Positions 47,548-57,947 are shown, counted from the first letter of the stretch. The stretch is 64,000 nt of DNA from Harmothoe impar (GCA_947462335.1 OX381721.1:33408303-33472302); one strand, 5' to 3'. Program-made: numbers and translations. The notes: generated by a model not told the origin, from the sequence alone.

Positions 47548-48216
47548 ATGGCGAGTTACGTCAGGCCTACAACAATCATTATATACTCTGATATTCGAGG
47601 CCAAAACTTACAACCTATCGTTAACACTTTAAACACAACAGGTTGTAATATTGTTGTGATCAATCTGGGCGAAGTGAAACTAGAGCAAATGTGCTCCTCA
47701 GCGTCGATACACCTTGACACACATCCACTGGACATAGTGTACTTCCTCGGCGGAGCATACAACATGTTAAAATGCCATGAAATCCAAGGCATTGGCGCTA
47801 CCAAAACCTTTGAATGGCAAACAGCAGCAGAAATGGTGGTCTACATGGAAACGCTTTTTATTAAAGAAATAGGCCAGCTTAAGACTCGCCACCCTACAAG
47901 TCGTATTGTACTTAGTACCCTACCTGCAATGCAAATGAACAAAGTGTGTACAAATGCTACTGCACAGAGGCAAATATTGCTCGACTCAGCAATCTGGGAC
48001 ATCAACCAGCACATATATCAACTCAATAGGTTCAATGATATGTCCACTCCCTGGCTGGCTCGTTTCACACACAAATACCACAAGAGAAAAGGTAGAGACA
48101 ATGACTACAAGAGTCTAGAAGACGGGTTCACACCAACTACCGGTACCATAAAATCATGGGCCTCCCTACTGATTAATCACGTCAACACCCTTAAATTAAA
48201 ATATAATATAGATTAA
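47548..48216 (+). CDS. Retrotransposon ORF2: SGNH-hydrolase-like protein, degenerate
   Basis: 222 aa, ATG 11 bp after the ORF1 stop, so the two are probably translated from one transcript. The order of motifs resembles the esterase domain found in ORF1 of CR1-type elements: TTIIIYSDIRGQNL in block I position, DIVYFLGGAYNM in block III, a long middle helix with TSRIVLSTLP, and EDGFTPTTGTIKSWASL at the C-terminus where SGNH enzymes have D-x-x-H. The catalytic Ser context (GDS) is altered and the terminal His is replaced, so if the fold is right the enzyme is likely inactive. The call rests on pattern only. Confidence 0.55.
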   Translation: MASYVRPTTIIIYSDIRGQNLQPIVNTLNTTGCNIVVINLGEVKLEQMCSSASIHLDTHPLDIVYFLGGAYNMLKCHEIQGIGATKTFEWQTAAEMVVYMETLFIKEIGQLKTRHPTSRIVLSTLPAMQMNKVCTNATAQRQILLDSAIWDINQHIYQLNRFNDMSTPWLARFTHKYHKRKGRDNDYKSLEDGFTPTTGTIKSWASLLINHVNTLKLKYNID

Positions 48217-48329
48217 TTTATTCCTGAATAAATAGACAGTTATCCACTCCTGAAGACAGAAGCAGTTTTTAACAATTGCCTGTCAATTTCAGCTATGGAT
48301 GTGTCCTAAAAATATAGCGTATAGTTCTA

Positions 48330-49307
48330 TTGAACTATACGCTGATCAGACATGACAGACAATGGGGTGAACGTCAAGGCAGTGACCTACCAAAAATAGG
48401 AGGAGGACTTGGAATATATATACACGACTCAGTGATTGGTTACTGTCAATTTGAGTACGCGCATCTAAACATGTCAACTGCTGATATTGAATTACAAGTT
48501 GTTAAATTGTTGTATGAGAACCAGAAACGAGTGGTTATCATGAATGTATATCGGCCACATGAAGGTACATTTGAGGGATTTTGGAGAGCATTAAAAGAAA
48601 AGATTGGTCTTATTACTGACAAACATAAAATAAACTTGTACGTGATGGGAGACATGAATGTGAATCTCTTGACTAGAAATAATGCTGACGTTCAAACATT
48701 GTGTAATGGTCTAGGTGCCTTTGGCTTGACCAGCTGGATTGACAAACCCACACGTCACAGTGATAATCCTTCTTGTCTAGATTTAATTTTCTCCAGTGAT
48801 GATCGTTTAAACTATGCTGATGTTCTGAAGCCACACATTAGTGATCACGACTTAGTGTATGTATCTCGACGGAGAGTAAAGCAACCCATCATAAAGGTAA
48901 CCTTTAGAGGTAGAGGGCTGAAAAACTACTCGAATGTAAAACTATGCAGTAAATTGGATCTAGTCGACTGGTCGATGCTGGATAATTTGGCGCATGTAAA
49001 CGAAAAATGGGAGTACATCCTAGCACAAATTGTATTGATCTTAGATGTATTGTGTCCTTATCAAGACTTTGTAGTAAAAGAAAAAAGAGAGCCTTGGGTT
49101 TCAAATCACATGCTTGAAGAGATAAAAAACAAAGACCGATTAATCAACAGGGCTAGGAGGACTAGAAATGAAGCTGACATTGAGATTGCTAACACTGCAA
49201 AAAACTACATAACAAATATGTGTAAAAGTGCAAGAGAGAATCATGTTAAAGGTATACTAGAAGCGGCAAAGGATAATCCAAGAAATATGTGTATTTATAG
49301 ATTTTAA
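48330..49307 (+). pseudogene. Retrotransposon ORF3 N-part: endonuclease domain, truncated
   Basis: The first codon of the open frame is TTG and there is no good start. Homology begins mid-domain: GGGLGIYIHDSVIGY, YRPHEG, VMGDMNVNL, PSCLDLIFSS and HISDHDLVYV are the later motifs of an EEP endonuclease, while the N-terminal catalytic Asn and Glu motifs are missing. The linker runs to NPRNM, after which the frame leaves the RT (the natural continuation at about 49294 is in another frame). A deletion between linker and RT palm is inferred. Confidence 0.8.
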
Positions 49308-50367
49308 AAAAGCTTTCGATACCGTAGACCATTTAATATTGCTCAAAAAACTAGAAAAATATGGAATTAGGGGAAAAACTCTGTCTTGGATTCAAAATTA
49401 TTTAGAAAACAGGGAACAAGTTATGTTGGCTAATGGAACAGCTTCTGAACCTGAAAAGGTAGTCTGTGGAGTCCCCCAAGGGTCTATACTAGGCCCGTTG
49501 TTGTTTTTGGCCTACATAAACGACGTAGAGTCATGCTGTGTACACAGCAAAATTTCACTATACGCTGACGACACAGCCATATATATGTCCGGCGAAAGAT
49601 TAGATGAAATTGTACAATTCCTTCAAGCCGATCTTAACTCTTTTTCTAAATGGTGTGCAGGAAACAAATTGACTGTAAATGTTTCAAAGACAAAATACAT
49701 GAGTTTCAGCCACCGCCCTCGCATGTGTAATCTTGTGTTAAATAATGAAAGGCTTCTAAGGGTACCAACATATACATACCTTGGTGTAATCTTAGACCCA
49801 AAATTAAACTATGAAAAGTTCATAAGCCACCAGGTTAATAATGTGAATTACAGATCGTATCAAATGGCCAAGCTTGCCAGGTTCATGGGTACAGTTTTCC
49901 TCACCACGATTTATAAAACCTTTGTTCTCCCTGTGATCGAATACGGCGATATCTTGATAAGTAATGCTAACGTTGACTCACTTGTAAAACTAGAGAGATG
50001 TCAGAGTAAGTGCCTAAAGATAGCATTAAAGGTACCAATTAGAACCCCAACTGAAGATGTGTTAGCATTGACAAGGTCCAACTCAATTAAAGAAAGGAGA
50101 AGATCCCACATGTTGATAGCAGCCTATCAAAGGTCTAGACAGGATAAATATGTAGATCAGAGACAACTTATTACAAGAGGTTGGGATGGACCCATGCTGA
50201 AGATCCATTTCTCAAAACTGACAATGTACCAGCACAGTCTGGAGTATACATTAGCTACCCTATGGAACAACACTAAGGTTGAAGACAGGATAATACCCTC
50301 TCTGGAGCTTTTTAAAGCTACCATGAAGCAAAGGCTGATTGAAAAACTCCCCAATCCTCCAGACTGA
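49294..50367 (+). pseudogene. Retrotransposon ORF3 C-part: reverse transcriptase, 5'-deleted
   Basis: Continuous frame from motif A (FIDFKKAFDTVDH) through GVPQGSILGPLLF (motif B), YADDTAIYM (motif C, catalytic Asp pair), TKYMSFSH, TYTYLGVILDPKLNYEKF (thumb) and a C-terminal tail to stop at 50367. The finger motifs before A (about 200 or more residues) are absent. Family features point to the CR1/L2/Rex group, but the 3' tail is poly(A). Confidence 0.88.
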
Positions 50368-50888
50368 AACCTTTATTTGACTAGAGGTATAAAGTTGATA
50401 ATCCACATGTAATCTGGTTACAACGTGCATTTTTAGATTTAAGGAGTCATATCCCTATATCAGGAAGCAGTTATTAAAAATTGCCCTGTGTAGGATGTTT
50501 CAAATATTAAGTGTATTAAATCATAAGCCTTGTGATGGCAGGCACATTACTCACACTCTCATTACCATTTTTGTGTTATTACACGCGACAGAGTATAAAA
50601 TGTACATGATGTGAGAAGGGGTCAAAAAAACATTCGTAAGTTGAGAGATTTGTTGTATTACTATTTAGACATGAAGATAATTAGTACGGGTGGACTAGAC
50701 GCCATAATGTCAAATTTATCTAAGATTAGAGTAAGTCACATTTGTGACAAAGCTTACCGCCGAAAACCAGTTGTTAAACTGAAAAGTGGCCTGCTTGTAT
50801 CAGGAATTACTGCTACCAACATTTTCTGACTTAATAATGTAACTGTGATAACTTCCTGAAATAAAGCTATTTGTTCAAAAAAAAAAAA
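50368..50888 (+). other. 3' UTR, AATAAA and poly(A) tail of the retrotransposon
   Basis: After the RT stop there are about 510 bp of non-coding sequence, then CTGAAATAAAGCTATTTG and a run of A ending at 50888. This marks the 3' insertion boundary. A 72-codon ORF inside has no recognisable motif. Confidence 0.7.
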
Positions 50889-50889
50889 G

Positions 50890-51370
50890 GAGGTAAATAG
50901 AAATGTCAACCACAAAACTCACATGTTTAGATGGTACAGGAGAAAAATAAGCACCACAGCAAGTGAAAAGGTACTAAAGAATATGATTCTCCCATTGGAT
51001 TATGGTGACACTGTCTATGATGAAGCCCCAAAAACTATCCTGGATAATTTGCAAAGTGCCTTCAACATAGGTCTAAAGACTACTTATAATAAGGAAGAAT
51101 TTCATTAGGTTCCTTGCCTTATAAAACCGAAGGTAAACACTTTAGCTCACATGAGGGAAATGCATTTAAGTCAGGCTGCTTATAATCTATCTCAAGATCA
51201 TAGCTGGATTGATAAATTAGATATCAGAACCAGAGCTCATGATGGCAAATTACTAATAATAAAAAGGCCAAAAAAAAACTTCATAGGAAAAGTCTGGAAT
51301 TTAGCTTACTAACCCTCTGGAACTCCTTCAAAGAGGAAACAAGAAATGTCATAGAAAATGAAAAATTCCT
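50890..51370 (+). pseudogene. Older RT C-terminal fragment next to the retrotransposon
   Basis: The frame from about 50893 reads NRNVNHKTHMFRWYRRK, NMILPLDYGDTVYDEA and LDNLQSAFNIGLKT, the typical post-thumb region of non-LTR RTs, then breaks at 51108. A second frame (ALTHMREMHLSQAAYNLS-like) continues to about 51350. The younger element appears to have landed in or beside it. Confidence 0.7.
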
Positions 51371-51730
51371 AGCCTCCCCCCCCCCCCCCCTCAAATCTGA
51401 AATTTTGGTGTCTTTCCTTTTTCACTCACACCCTCCACCCCACCACCCAAGCTTAGGAAGAAATTTTTATAATAAATTTCATGCTCAAAATGGACAAAAC
51501 ATCAGTCCTCTGGGAAAATTCCACGATCCCAAAGAAAATTCTATAATTAAAATTGGAAACAACATCACCTTTTGTACCTCATATACAGTCAGGCCATTTC
51601 TTTTGTTCTGACGACCAAGTGTGATATAATATATCATACACGGCACTGTTTGTGAAACAGGCAGATCAGTCTTCCCACGACCGAAGGCTCAATATATACC
51701 CTGTGTGACTTTGAAGGTGATTAGCCCTTT

Positions 51731-52280
51731 ACAGGGGCACAATCACTGAGCGTTTCCCACTCACAGTTCTAGTACTGTTCTAGTCTGCTATGTGGTAAGT
51801 GTGAGTGTTGAGAATGCCCCTTTAAGAACGGCATACTGCCTTAAAGTGGCACAATCACCCAGTGTGTCCCATTCGCATTCCTTGTACTGTTCTAGTCTAC
51901 TATGTGGAGAAGTGTGAGTGGAGTTATTGCCCCTTTAATGTGCATGCCCTTTGTCATCATGATGCATCCACACAGCCCTACTAGTGAGTAACATGCTGCA
52001 TTCACGCATCATGCCAACCCATGATACACCAATGGCATGATACACTGCATTGGTGCATGTTTGACGACAAATGTTACTTTAAAAGGGGCTGAATCACCAC
52101 TCACACTTCCCAATATAGTATACAGTAGACTAAAACAATTACAGAAATGTGAATGGGACACGCCCCGTGATTGTGCCGCCTTAATTAAAGGGGCATTCTC
52201 ACCACTCGCACTTACAACATAGCAGACTAGAACAGTACTAGAATTGTGAGTGGGAAACCCTCGGTGAGAATGCCCCTTTA
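51731..52280. repeat. Cluster of ~100 bp MITEs (AAAGGGGCATTCTCA ends)
   Basis: Four copies in mixed orientation at about 51731-51828, 51838-51938, 52078-52188 and 52188-52280. Each has CACTCACACTTAC, an ATAGYAGACTAGAACAGTACT core and GGGGCA ends. A fifth is at 53296-53394. The cluster lies in protease B's 5' UTR intron, within about 1.2 kb of its promoter. Confidence 0.75.
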
Positions 52281-52289
52281 ATGCAAGTC

Positions 52290-52854
52290 CTCTGACTAAG
52301 CTGTCAAACTGTGATGTGCGACACTGTGATAATCATATAGATACTACTTACATGCTATGTCTGTACAATAGGAGAGTATACCCTGTAGTGTTAGGTATAG
52401 TTCTGTATGTATCCAGGTGCTATTATAGAAGGGAGTGGGGAATGTATCTATATACAGTTACAGGTATCCCATCACACTGCCCTACCTGCCTCCACCTACT
52501 CTCGTTCACAAATCCTTCTGAAGGAAAGCTCTGGTGACAGCCAGTATGACCTTGAACTTGGGATTCTGCTGGGTTTGGGCAATCCCTGCTGGTAGCTTAG
52601 AACCAGTGGACAGGAACCAGAATGTATGATGGTAGTTTTACCTGTATTTCCCATCATACTTTCTGGTTCCATTTCTAGTTCCTGTTTGCTAGTTCCAAGC
52701 TAACTACAGGGACTGCCTGAACCCAGCAAAATCCAAGTTCAATGTTATACTGGCTGTCCCCAGAGCCTTCCTTCGGCAGGATTTGGGAACGAGAGTAGCC
52801 TTTACCTTACTACTACACACCCACCCTACTACACCCGGCACTACACCCATCTGC
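52290..52854. repeat. Inverted pair around AGAACCAGTGG/ATTCTGG segments
   Basis: CTCTCGTTCACAAATCCTTC...GGGATTCTGCTGGGTTTGGG at 52497-52580 is complementary to CTGAACCCAGCAAAATCC...TTGGGAACGAGAG at 52710-52797, giving a foldback of about 300 bp. Confidence 0.65.
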
Positions 52855-52860
52855 ACCTAC

Positions 52861-52893
52861 CTGTGTCTTGATCCTCTCACCTGTGTGTAGTAC
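52861..52893 (-). other. Predicted 5' UTR exon of protease B
   Basis: Aligns with the protease A segment (shared CACAGGTGAGARGATC) and ends at a GTAGGT donor (52860-52855). The 5' boundary is estimated from the TATA box. Confidence 0.55.
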
Positions 52894-52915
52894 TGGGCTG
52901 CACAGGTCCACCGCC

Positions 52916-52923
52916 TTTTTATA
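52916..52923 (-). promoter_or_regulatory. TATA box of protease B
   Basis: TATAAAAA on the minus strand followed by GGCGGTGGACC, the same core as in protease A. Upstream on the minus strand is a long G/T-rich tract (complement of 52930-52980). Confidence 0.65.
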
Positions 52924-53295
52924 CCACTCCACCCCCCCCCCCCACACACACACACCCACCCACGCCATACACACACCCTGTCACCTCCTCCCCTCCAACC
53001 ACCACATCATTGCCACCCCGCCTGTTAAACCCGCAGATCTTACTGCACGTCCAGTAACAGTCAGAATGCAGTCGGGACAGGTACTCAGCCCTATACATGT
53101 ATATAGGGGTGCTGGGGGTTTAAGCCCCACCTCCTCTATCAAGGCCCATAATGCTGGTCCTCGTTCAGCTCCAACTGTTACAGGAGGGACAGCCAGTGTC
53201 ATGCCTTTAAGGAGTGATCATTACTAGCAGGGGTAGGGGGTGGTGGGAAAGGGCGGAAATTAGGTTGACCCATCTGGGTACAAACATAAACGTTA

Positions 53296-53394
53296 AAGGG
53301 GCAATATCACCGCTCGCACTTAACCACATAGTAGATTATAGAACAGTACTAGAAATGTGAATTGGATACGCTTGGTGATAATGCCACTTTAATC
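53296..53394. repeat. Fifth ~100 bp MITE copy upstream of protease B promoter
   Basis: AAAGGGGCAATATCACCGCT on the left and GGTGATAATGCCACTTTA on the right, with the family core GATTATAGAACAGTACTAG. Confidence 0.7.
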
Positions 53395-53536
53395 TATTTA
53401 GACAGAGGGTGTAAAACTATTTTCAGTAAAAGTCTACCCCTTTTCAGTGGAAACCCCTGTGTGTAATTATAAAGATGGGGTTCCGAGAAATCTCCCCAGG
53501 CTTTGAGAAGAAAGGACTGAACGATTACTCAATATA

Positions 53537-53828
53537 GGCCAAAAAAAGGTGTGTTTCAGGTGACCTGACCCTAGCTATACAGGGCCGAGACCCTAGAAAT
53601 TGTTGTCCAATTTTGGAAAACATTTGTATTTCAAGTAATTTAGAGTAGATTTGATAGTCCACAAGTCGATGCCGTTTGTCAGTGAGTCAGCGCTGAAGTT
53701 TGTGAGTCAATTTTGGGGTATTTTTAGGCCAAAGTTGTAAAAAAAAAGACCATCAAAAAAAAATCCAACCTACCCTACCTAGATTTTCAGACTATGTAAC
53801 CTGAAACACACTTCTTTATTTTTTGGCC
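53537..53828. repeat. GGCCAAA MITE, copy 3
   Basis: GGCCAAAAAAAGGTGTGTTT and ACACTTCTTTATTTTTTGGCC are inverted ends. The flanks (ATA / AAG) no longer match, so this copy is older or its ends have decayed. Confidence 0.65.
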
Positions 53829-54042
53829 AAGAGAGAAAAATCACTTTGCAACCCTCCCCCCCCCCCCCCCTGTTGTTAGATACTGACTGCCCCCTGTCAT
53901 TACTCACACCCCTGACTCCTCCCACACCCAGCCTCCCCACAGCATGTAAATTATAGGTCAAATTTGTTTTGGTTCTGTTCGTTCTCAGATACACATAGTT
54001 ATCATACACAATTATCCCTTCCAGGGCTGCATTGTGCTTTAA

Positions 54043-54048
54043 TGTACT
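54043..54048. other. Target-site duplication TGTACT, left
   Basis: Exact direct repeat of 63613-63618, immediately outside the inverted repeat that begins AGTAGTATAG. Six-base duplications are the rule for Polinton/Maverick elements. Confidence 0.85.
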
Positions 54049-54460
54049 AGTAGTATAGTATGTATCGGAACGGGACTATAGTTAAGTACTGTTTATTACT
54101 CAATCGACATGCAGCCAATCAGAGGCCTCCATTTGGTCACGTGACCCCCTCATTTGCATAATTACGTAATAGGCCACGCCCCCTCATTTGCATAATTACG
54201 TAATAGGCCACGCCCCCTTGATCACCAGCCAATCAGGGCCGCCATTTGGTCACGTGACTCCCACGTGACCCCCTCATTTGCATAATAGACCACGCCCCCT
54301 TGATCACGTGACCCCCTCATTTGCATAGTAGACTACGCCCCTTTGATCACCAGCCAATCAGTGGCTTCCATTTGGTCAGGTGACTCCCTCATTTGCATAA
54401 TCATGGATCACGTGACCCCCTCATTTGCATAATAGGACCACACCCTCTTGGTCACGTGAC
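54049..54460 (+). repeat. Left terminal inverted repeat
   Basis: Begins AGTAGTATAGTATGTATCGG. After about 60 bp it becomes a modular array: CAGCCAATCAG (54112-54122), GGTCACGTGACC (54135-54146), CATTTGCATA (54151-54160), ATTACGTAAT (54161-54170) and GGCCACGCCCCC, repeated with small variations six times or more. Confidence 0.9.
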
Positions 54461-54613
54461 CGGAAGCGCTCTTTATTTAGAGAATAGGCCACACCCCCTT
54501 GGTCACGTGACTTGACCCCCTCCCTCATTTGCATAATATAGACAATAGACAGACTACGCTTCCCTTTTGGTCACATGACTTGGACTAGCTAATGGGAGGC
54601 TTCTATAAGGGGC

Positions 54614-54730
54614 GAGGGGAGGGGAGGGGGGGGAGGGGGGCACTTTAAGATGCATGGGGAGGGGAGGGGGGGGAGGGGGGCACTATTTATGGGGTGGGCG
54701 GGCACTTGGGGGGGAGGGGGGGCCTTTGGG
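54614..54730. repeat. Purine tract repeats in the Polinton-like element
   Basis: GGGGAGGGGAGGGGGGGGAG followed by GGGGGGCACT occurs twice with a 46 bp period and a third partial unit follows. It could form G-quadruplex or triplex DNA. Confidence 0.8.
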
Positions 54731-54782
54731 GTCTGCTCGGGAGAAAAAAAAAAAATTATCTGATCTCTAGGGAATCGCTTCC

Positions 54783-54818
54783 TCTCTACCCCCCTTTAGG
54801 GGGGTAGGGAGGAGGCGA
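54783..54818. other. Inverted repeat CCTCTCTACCCCCC / GGGGGGTAGGGAGG
   Basis: A near-perfect 13-14 bp stem with a 4-5 nt loop (TTTA/G), just inside the purine tract. Confidence 0.7.
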
Positions 54819-55007
54819 GTCGGAGGTGACTGTAGAGGAGTTTTTCGGTGACTTGATGCCTTTCAAACGACTGTGCTGATAGTTGATGAATTTGACTTTT
54901 TGACTTGAATATTTCATGCGACTTTGTGACTTGTAAGCGAAAGCGAAAGCGACTTTGCGACCCGTAACCCTTTAAATAAAGAGGTGACTTTGTAACCTCA
55001 GGGGGGA

Positions 55008-55042
55008 GATCCTTCTACACCCCCACGGAGTAGAAAGGATCT
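55008..55042. other. Inverted repeat GATCCTTCTAC / GTAGAAAGGATC
   Basis: A stem of about 11 bp with one bulge around ACCCCCACGGA, followed within 60 bp by a long A-run (55080-55117). Function unknown. Confidence 0.65.
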
Positions 55043-55439
55043 CGGTTGATTGACTGTACTTTGACTTGTTGTTGTAAACAAAAAAAAAAAAGAAAAAAAA
55101 AAAAAAAAAAAAAAAAATCAATGAATAGAACGACCCCCTCATTGCTAACAAAGGAACGACTTTTGAATTACACAAATGACCCTCGTTTTGTAGGGGTTAG
55201 CGGTAACTCGACTTGAATTAGAGTATTAGGGAGAGCAAAACGCGACCACACACCGTCTTAGACTGTCGTCTTACGGCCCGGATAACAATAACCCTAGTTA
55301 CCTCGGTTACTGTTGCTCAAGAGACGGCGATGGATCTGGTCACGTGGATACTGAAAGAAGGTCTACCTATAACCACCACGCTAGTTTGAACGCGGCGGGT
55401 ATGAGTCATCATGGGGCCCTTGACGGGTGGGTCCTCCCC

Positions 55440-55800
55440 ATGCAGCCGTATGTCGAATTTAAGAAATGCCCATGTCACACGTCACTAAGGGAGAAAACGT
55501 TTTTTGAAAATATTTAGAACCCGAATTTGAGCATTCTGGTACATTTTTAAGGACCCAGACACTGCAAAGCCGAGTACCATCCAAGAGAAAAAAAAATTTG
55601 GCGAAATGTTTAGGCTTGAAATGGCACTTTTCTGATGCACTCTTTGAACATTTTTTTTTTTCCTCATGTCACTATGGTCCATGGCACATGTGGGACTCAA
55701 GAAATGCCACATGTCCCATGTCACTTAGATGTCCGTGCCCGTGTCGTCGTATCGAATTTTAAGAAAATGCCCATGTCACCATATCGAATTTAGGGGTCTA
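55440..55800. repeat. AAGAAATGCCCATGTCAC repeats
   Basis: Variants of TCGAATTTAAGAAATGCCC followed by CATGTCAC occur at about 55452, 55697, 55755 and 55785, separated by ORF-less sequence. They are specific to this element in the window. Confidence 0.65.
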
Positions 55801-55978
55801 GTGACATCAACATGTCCGGCTATCCTCCACAAATTTAGCTCTAAAATGTTTACTTTTTTTTTTGGGCTGATTTTTCATCATTTTAAAAAAAAACAATAGG
55901 TTGTTTGAAATGTTTGCTGTTGTAAATAGAAACAAAAACAAAACAAAAGCGCATGGTAAGATTATGTCACATTGCAAG

Positions 55979-56027
55979 TGGCGGGTCCGCTCGAGGCTTA
56001 TTCAGCCTCTTCGTGGATCCGCGACTG
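55979..56027. other. Hairpin GCGGGTCCGC..GGATCCGC
   Basis: GCGGGTCCGCTCGAGGC and GCCTCTTCGTGGATCCGC form an imperfect stem of about 17 bp around TTATTCA. Confidence 0.6.
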
Positions 56028-56133
56028 CCAATGTGATCATATACTAATCACCGGTGTTTACGGTATTATATACTAAGGTATGAGACGGGTCTTACAGAAA
56101 AGGTGTCTAAAGAGCCCTGTGACCTGATTGAAA

Positions 56134-56141
56134 TGACGTCA
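56134..56141. promoter_or_regulatory. CRE palindrome TGACGTCA
   Basis: Perfect CREB/ATF consensus in the Polinton-like element. A second perfect copy is at 57251-57258, just upstream of the 117 aa CDS. Confidence 0.5.
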
Positions 56142-57099
56142 GCGCCGTCTGCTCGTCAGTGCCCGGCTGTAGCCCGTAGGACATGTTATTCTGCTTTTCT
56201 GGATGTTTTGAAATATTTTGATTTAACTGTTAATACCTGATAACAAGCCTCTGAAGCAGATTTTTGGTCGAGCACCTGTTCTCTACTCTTCCATCGATTA
56301 GCTGCTTCAGCAAAAAAAAAATCGCGCGCGCAGTCTAGTCTATATGACGAAGTCGCTAAAGCTCTGTTTAGAGAGTGGAACTTGACCTTGAGTATAGACT
56401 CAGTACTAACTGAACGCCCCGCGGGGTCACCCCTCACGTGGGAATATGTACAAGCTCTGGTTCTTCACTTTACAGCTTGACTAAAACTGAGACGCGTCCA
56501 TGATAAACTCTAGCCTTTTTTTTCCTTTACTAGGATCGAGAGAGAGATTTTAAATGGGGCGTTTATCTAAATAGCGTGGAACTAAAATCAGGCTGCGGCA
56601 GATAGTATCTCTGCGCACCTCAAGACTCAACGTAACTTTCACTCTCCAGCAGAAGTTTAGTTGTGACTAATGATGGGCGGCGACCGTCGTGCACTGGCGG
56701 ACATTGGAGAGTGTTGGAGAGCTGAACCTTACAGACATATAAATCAATCGCTTTGGTGGAAATATCTCGCCATAGATTGGAACCAAATACTTATCTAATG
56801 GAATCGTTATCAGTTTTCAGTTTTCTTGCCGTACAAAATTTATTTCCCACTCTTCACGTGGTGATAGCTGAAGGTCGCTCGTCGTAGGTACGTGTGACCG
56901 GAACACCCTTTTTGTTTTTGGCGCGGGTTGACATCAGATTTGTACCGTACTGTCGCGATTAAGAGCTCTGAGGGAGGGCTTTTCAATTCGGTGAAGTTCT
57001 TACTCAGGAGCTATATACAAGCCAGGCGCTGGCGCTTATTCAAAGTCGCGATTTTAGTGCTTGAGAAAAAACATTTGGAGGCTCTTATACTCCGGCGCT

Positions 57100-57258
57100 T
57101 ATAAAAGACCGGCACGCTTTTCAACACTAGTTGCTTTATCGCGACCGTACGGTATGACTTCGGTGTCAAAAGATCCCAAACTCCAAATAAGGAAGTGAAA
57201 CGACGTCGTCTGTCTACCTCGCGCGCGTCATAGCGTCGTCGAAAATAGTGTGACGTCA
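57100..57258 (+). promoter_or_regulatory. Predicted promoter of the 117 aa CDS
   Basis: TATAAAAG at 57100-57107 and a perfect CRE (TGACGTCA) at 57251-57258 lie 195 and 37 bp before the start codon. The CRE is downstream of the TATA, so it would be in the 5' UTR or serve a second, TATA-less start. Confidence 0.4.
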
Positions 57259-57294
57259 GCATCTCTCAGGTGGCTAGGAAGTCAGTTCGACAAA

Positions 57295-57648
57295 ATGGCT
57301 CACAGAGTGAACTTCGTGGCCGTTTCTCGATCTATGATCGATGCGGCCGTGGAGAAGGAATTCGTAGCCGTGCAACAGAGAGAGGAGGCGGAGAGACAGA
57401 ACTTCGTGGCCGTTTCTCGATCTATGATCGATGCGGCCGTGGAGAAGCAGTTCGTAGCCTCGCTACAGAGAGAGGAGAGACAGCGGACTGCTGCTGAAGC
57501 AGAGGGTGTGGTGGATGAGCTGATCGAGAACGTCGCTGATCAACTCATCCGCCGGTGCGTGGAGCAGGTCAAGCAGCAAGTCTGCATGGAGGAAGGCTTA
57601 CCGCCCGCCGTGCTGGAGGAGCTGCTGAAGGACTGCCACGCGTTATGA
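57295..57648 (+). CDS. 117 aa protein with duplicated NFVAVSRSMIDAAVEK motif
   Basis: ATG at 57295 in AAAATGG context is preferred to the in-frame GTG at 57250, which is only an open-frame extension. The protein is MAHRV, then two near-identical blocks of NFVAVSRSMIDAAVEKXFVA (X is E or Q; residues 6-25 and 38-57) separated by a charged linker, then VVDELIENVADQLIRRCVEQ and a helical C-terminus ending DCHAL. It has no signal peptide, no membrane segment and no domain I recognise; it looks mostly alpha-helical. Codon use is GC-richer than its surroundings. The block duplication is also visible at DNA level. Function unknown. Confidence 0.6.
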   Translation: MAHRVNFVAVSRSMIDAAVEKEFVAVQQREEAERQNFVAVSRSMIDAAVEKQFVASLQREERQRTAAEAEGVVDELIENVADQLIRRCVEQVKQQVCMEEGLPPAVLEELLKDCHAL

Positions 57649-57878
57649 CCACGCCCTCCGCTTCAGCAGCAAGGTCCCTGCGACCCTCTCTCTACCAAAC
57701 GGTCCTTTTAAGGACCAACCACTGATCACAAAAGTTGAAAATCAATCTCAATATAATATACGCATCAGAAAAACCCTAATACGCTATACACTGAAACCCT
57801 GTTGAGTAGGTAGATCGAGTTGGGCATTTTTTTTTTTAGGAAGAGCAATCAGGTCATCGTGTGGAGATCATCAGGTGT

Positions 57879-57883
<5 letters not shown>

Positions 57884-57945
<62 letters not shown>
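57884..57945. repeat. (TG)n microsatellite
   Basis: About 30 uninterrupted TG units, 235 bp after the 117 aa CDS. Confidence 0.95.

Positions 57946-57947
<2 letters not shown>

Noticed and set aside
56186..57262. Minus-strand ORFs of 83 aa inside the Polinton-like element
   Set aside because: No motif, no good start context and no repeat-based or splice evidence; best regarded as chance frames.
57250..57294. GTG start for the duplicated-motif protein
   Set aside because: The extension begins with GTG and overlaps the CRE; ATG at 57295 has a good context.
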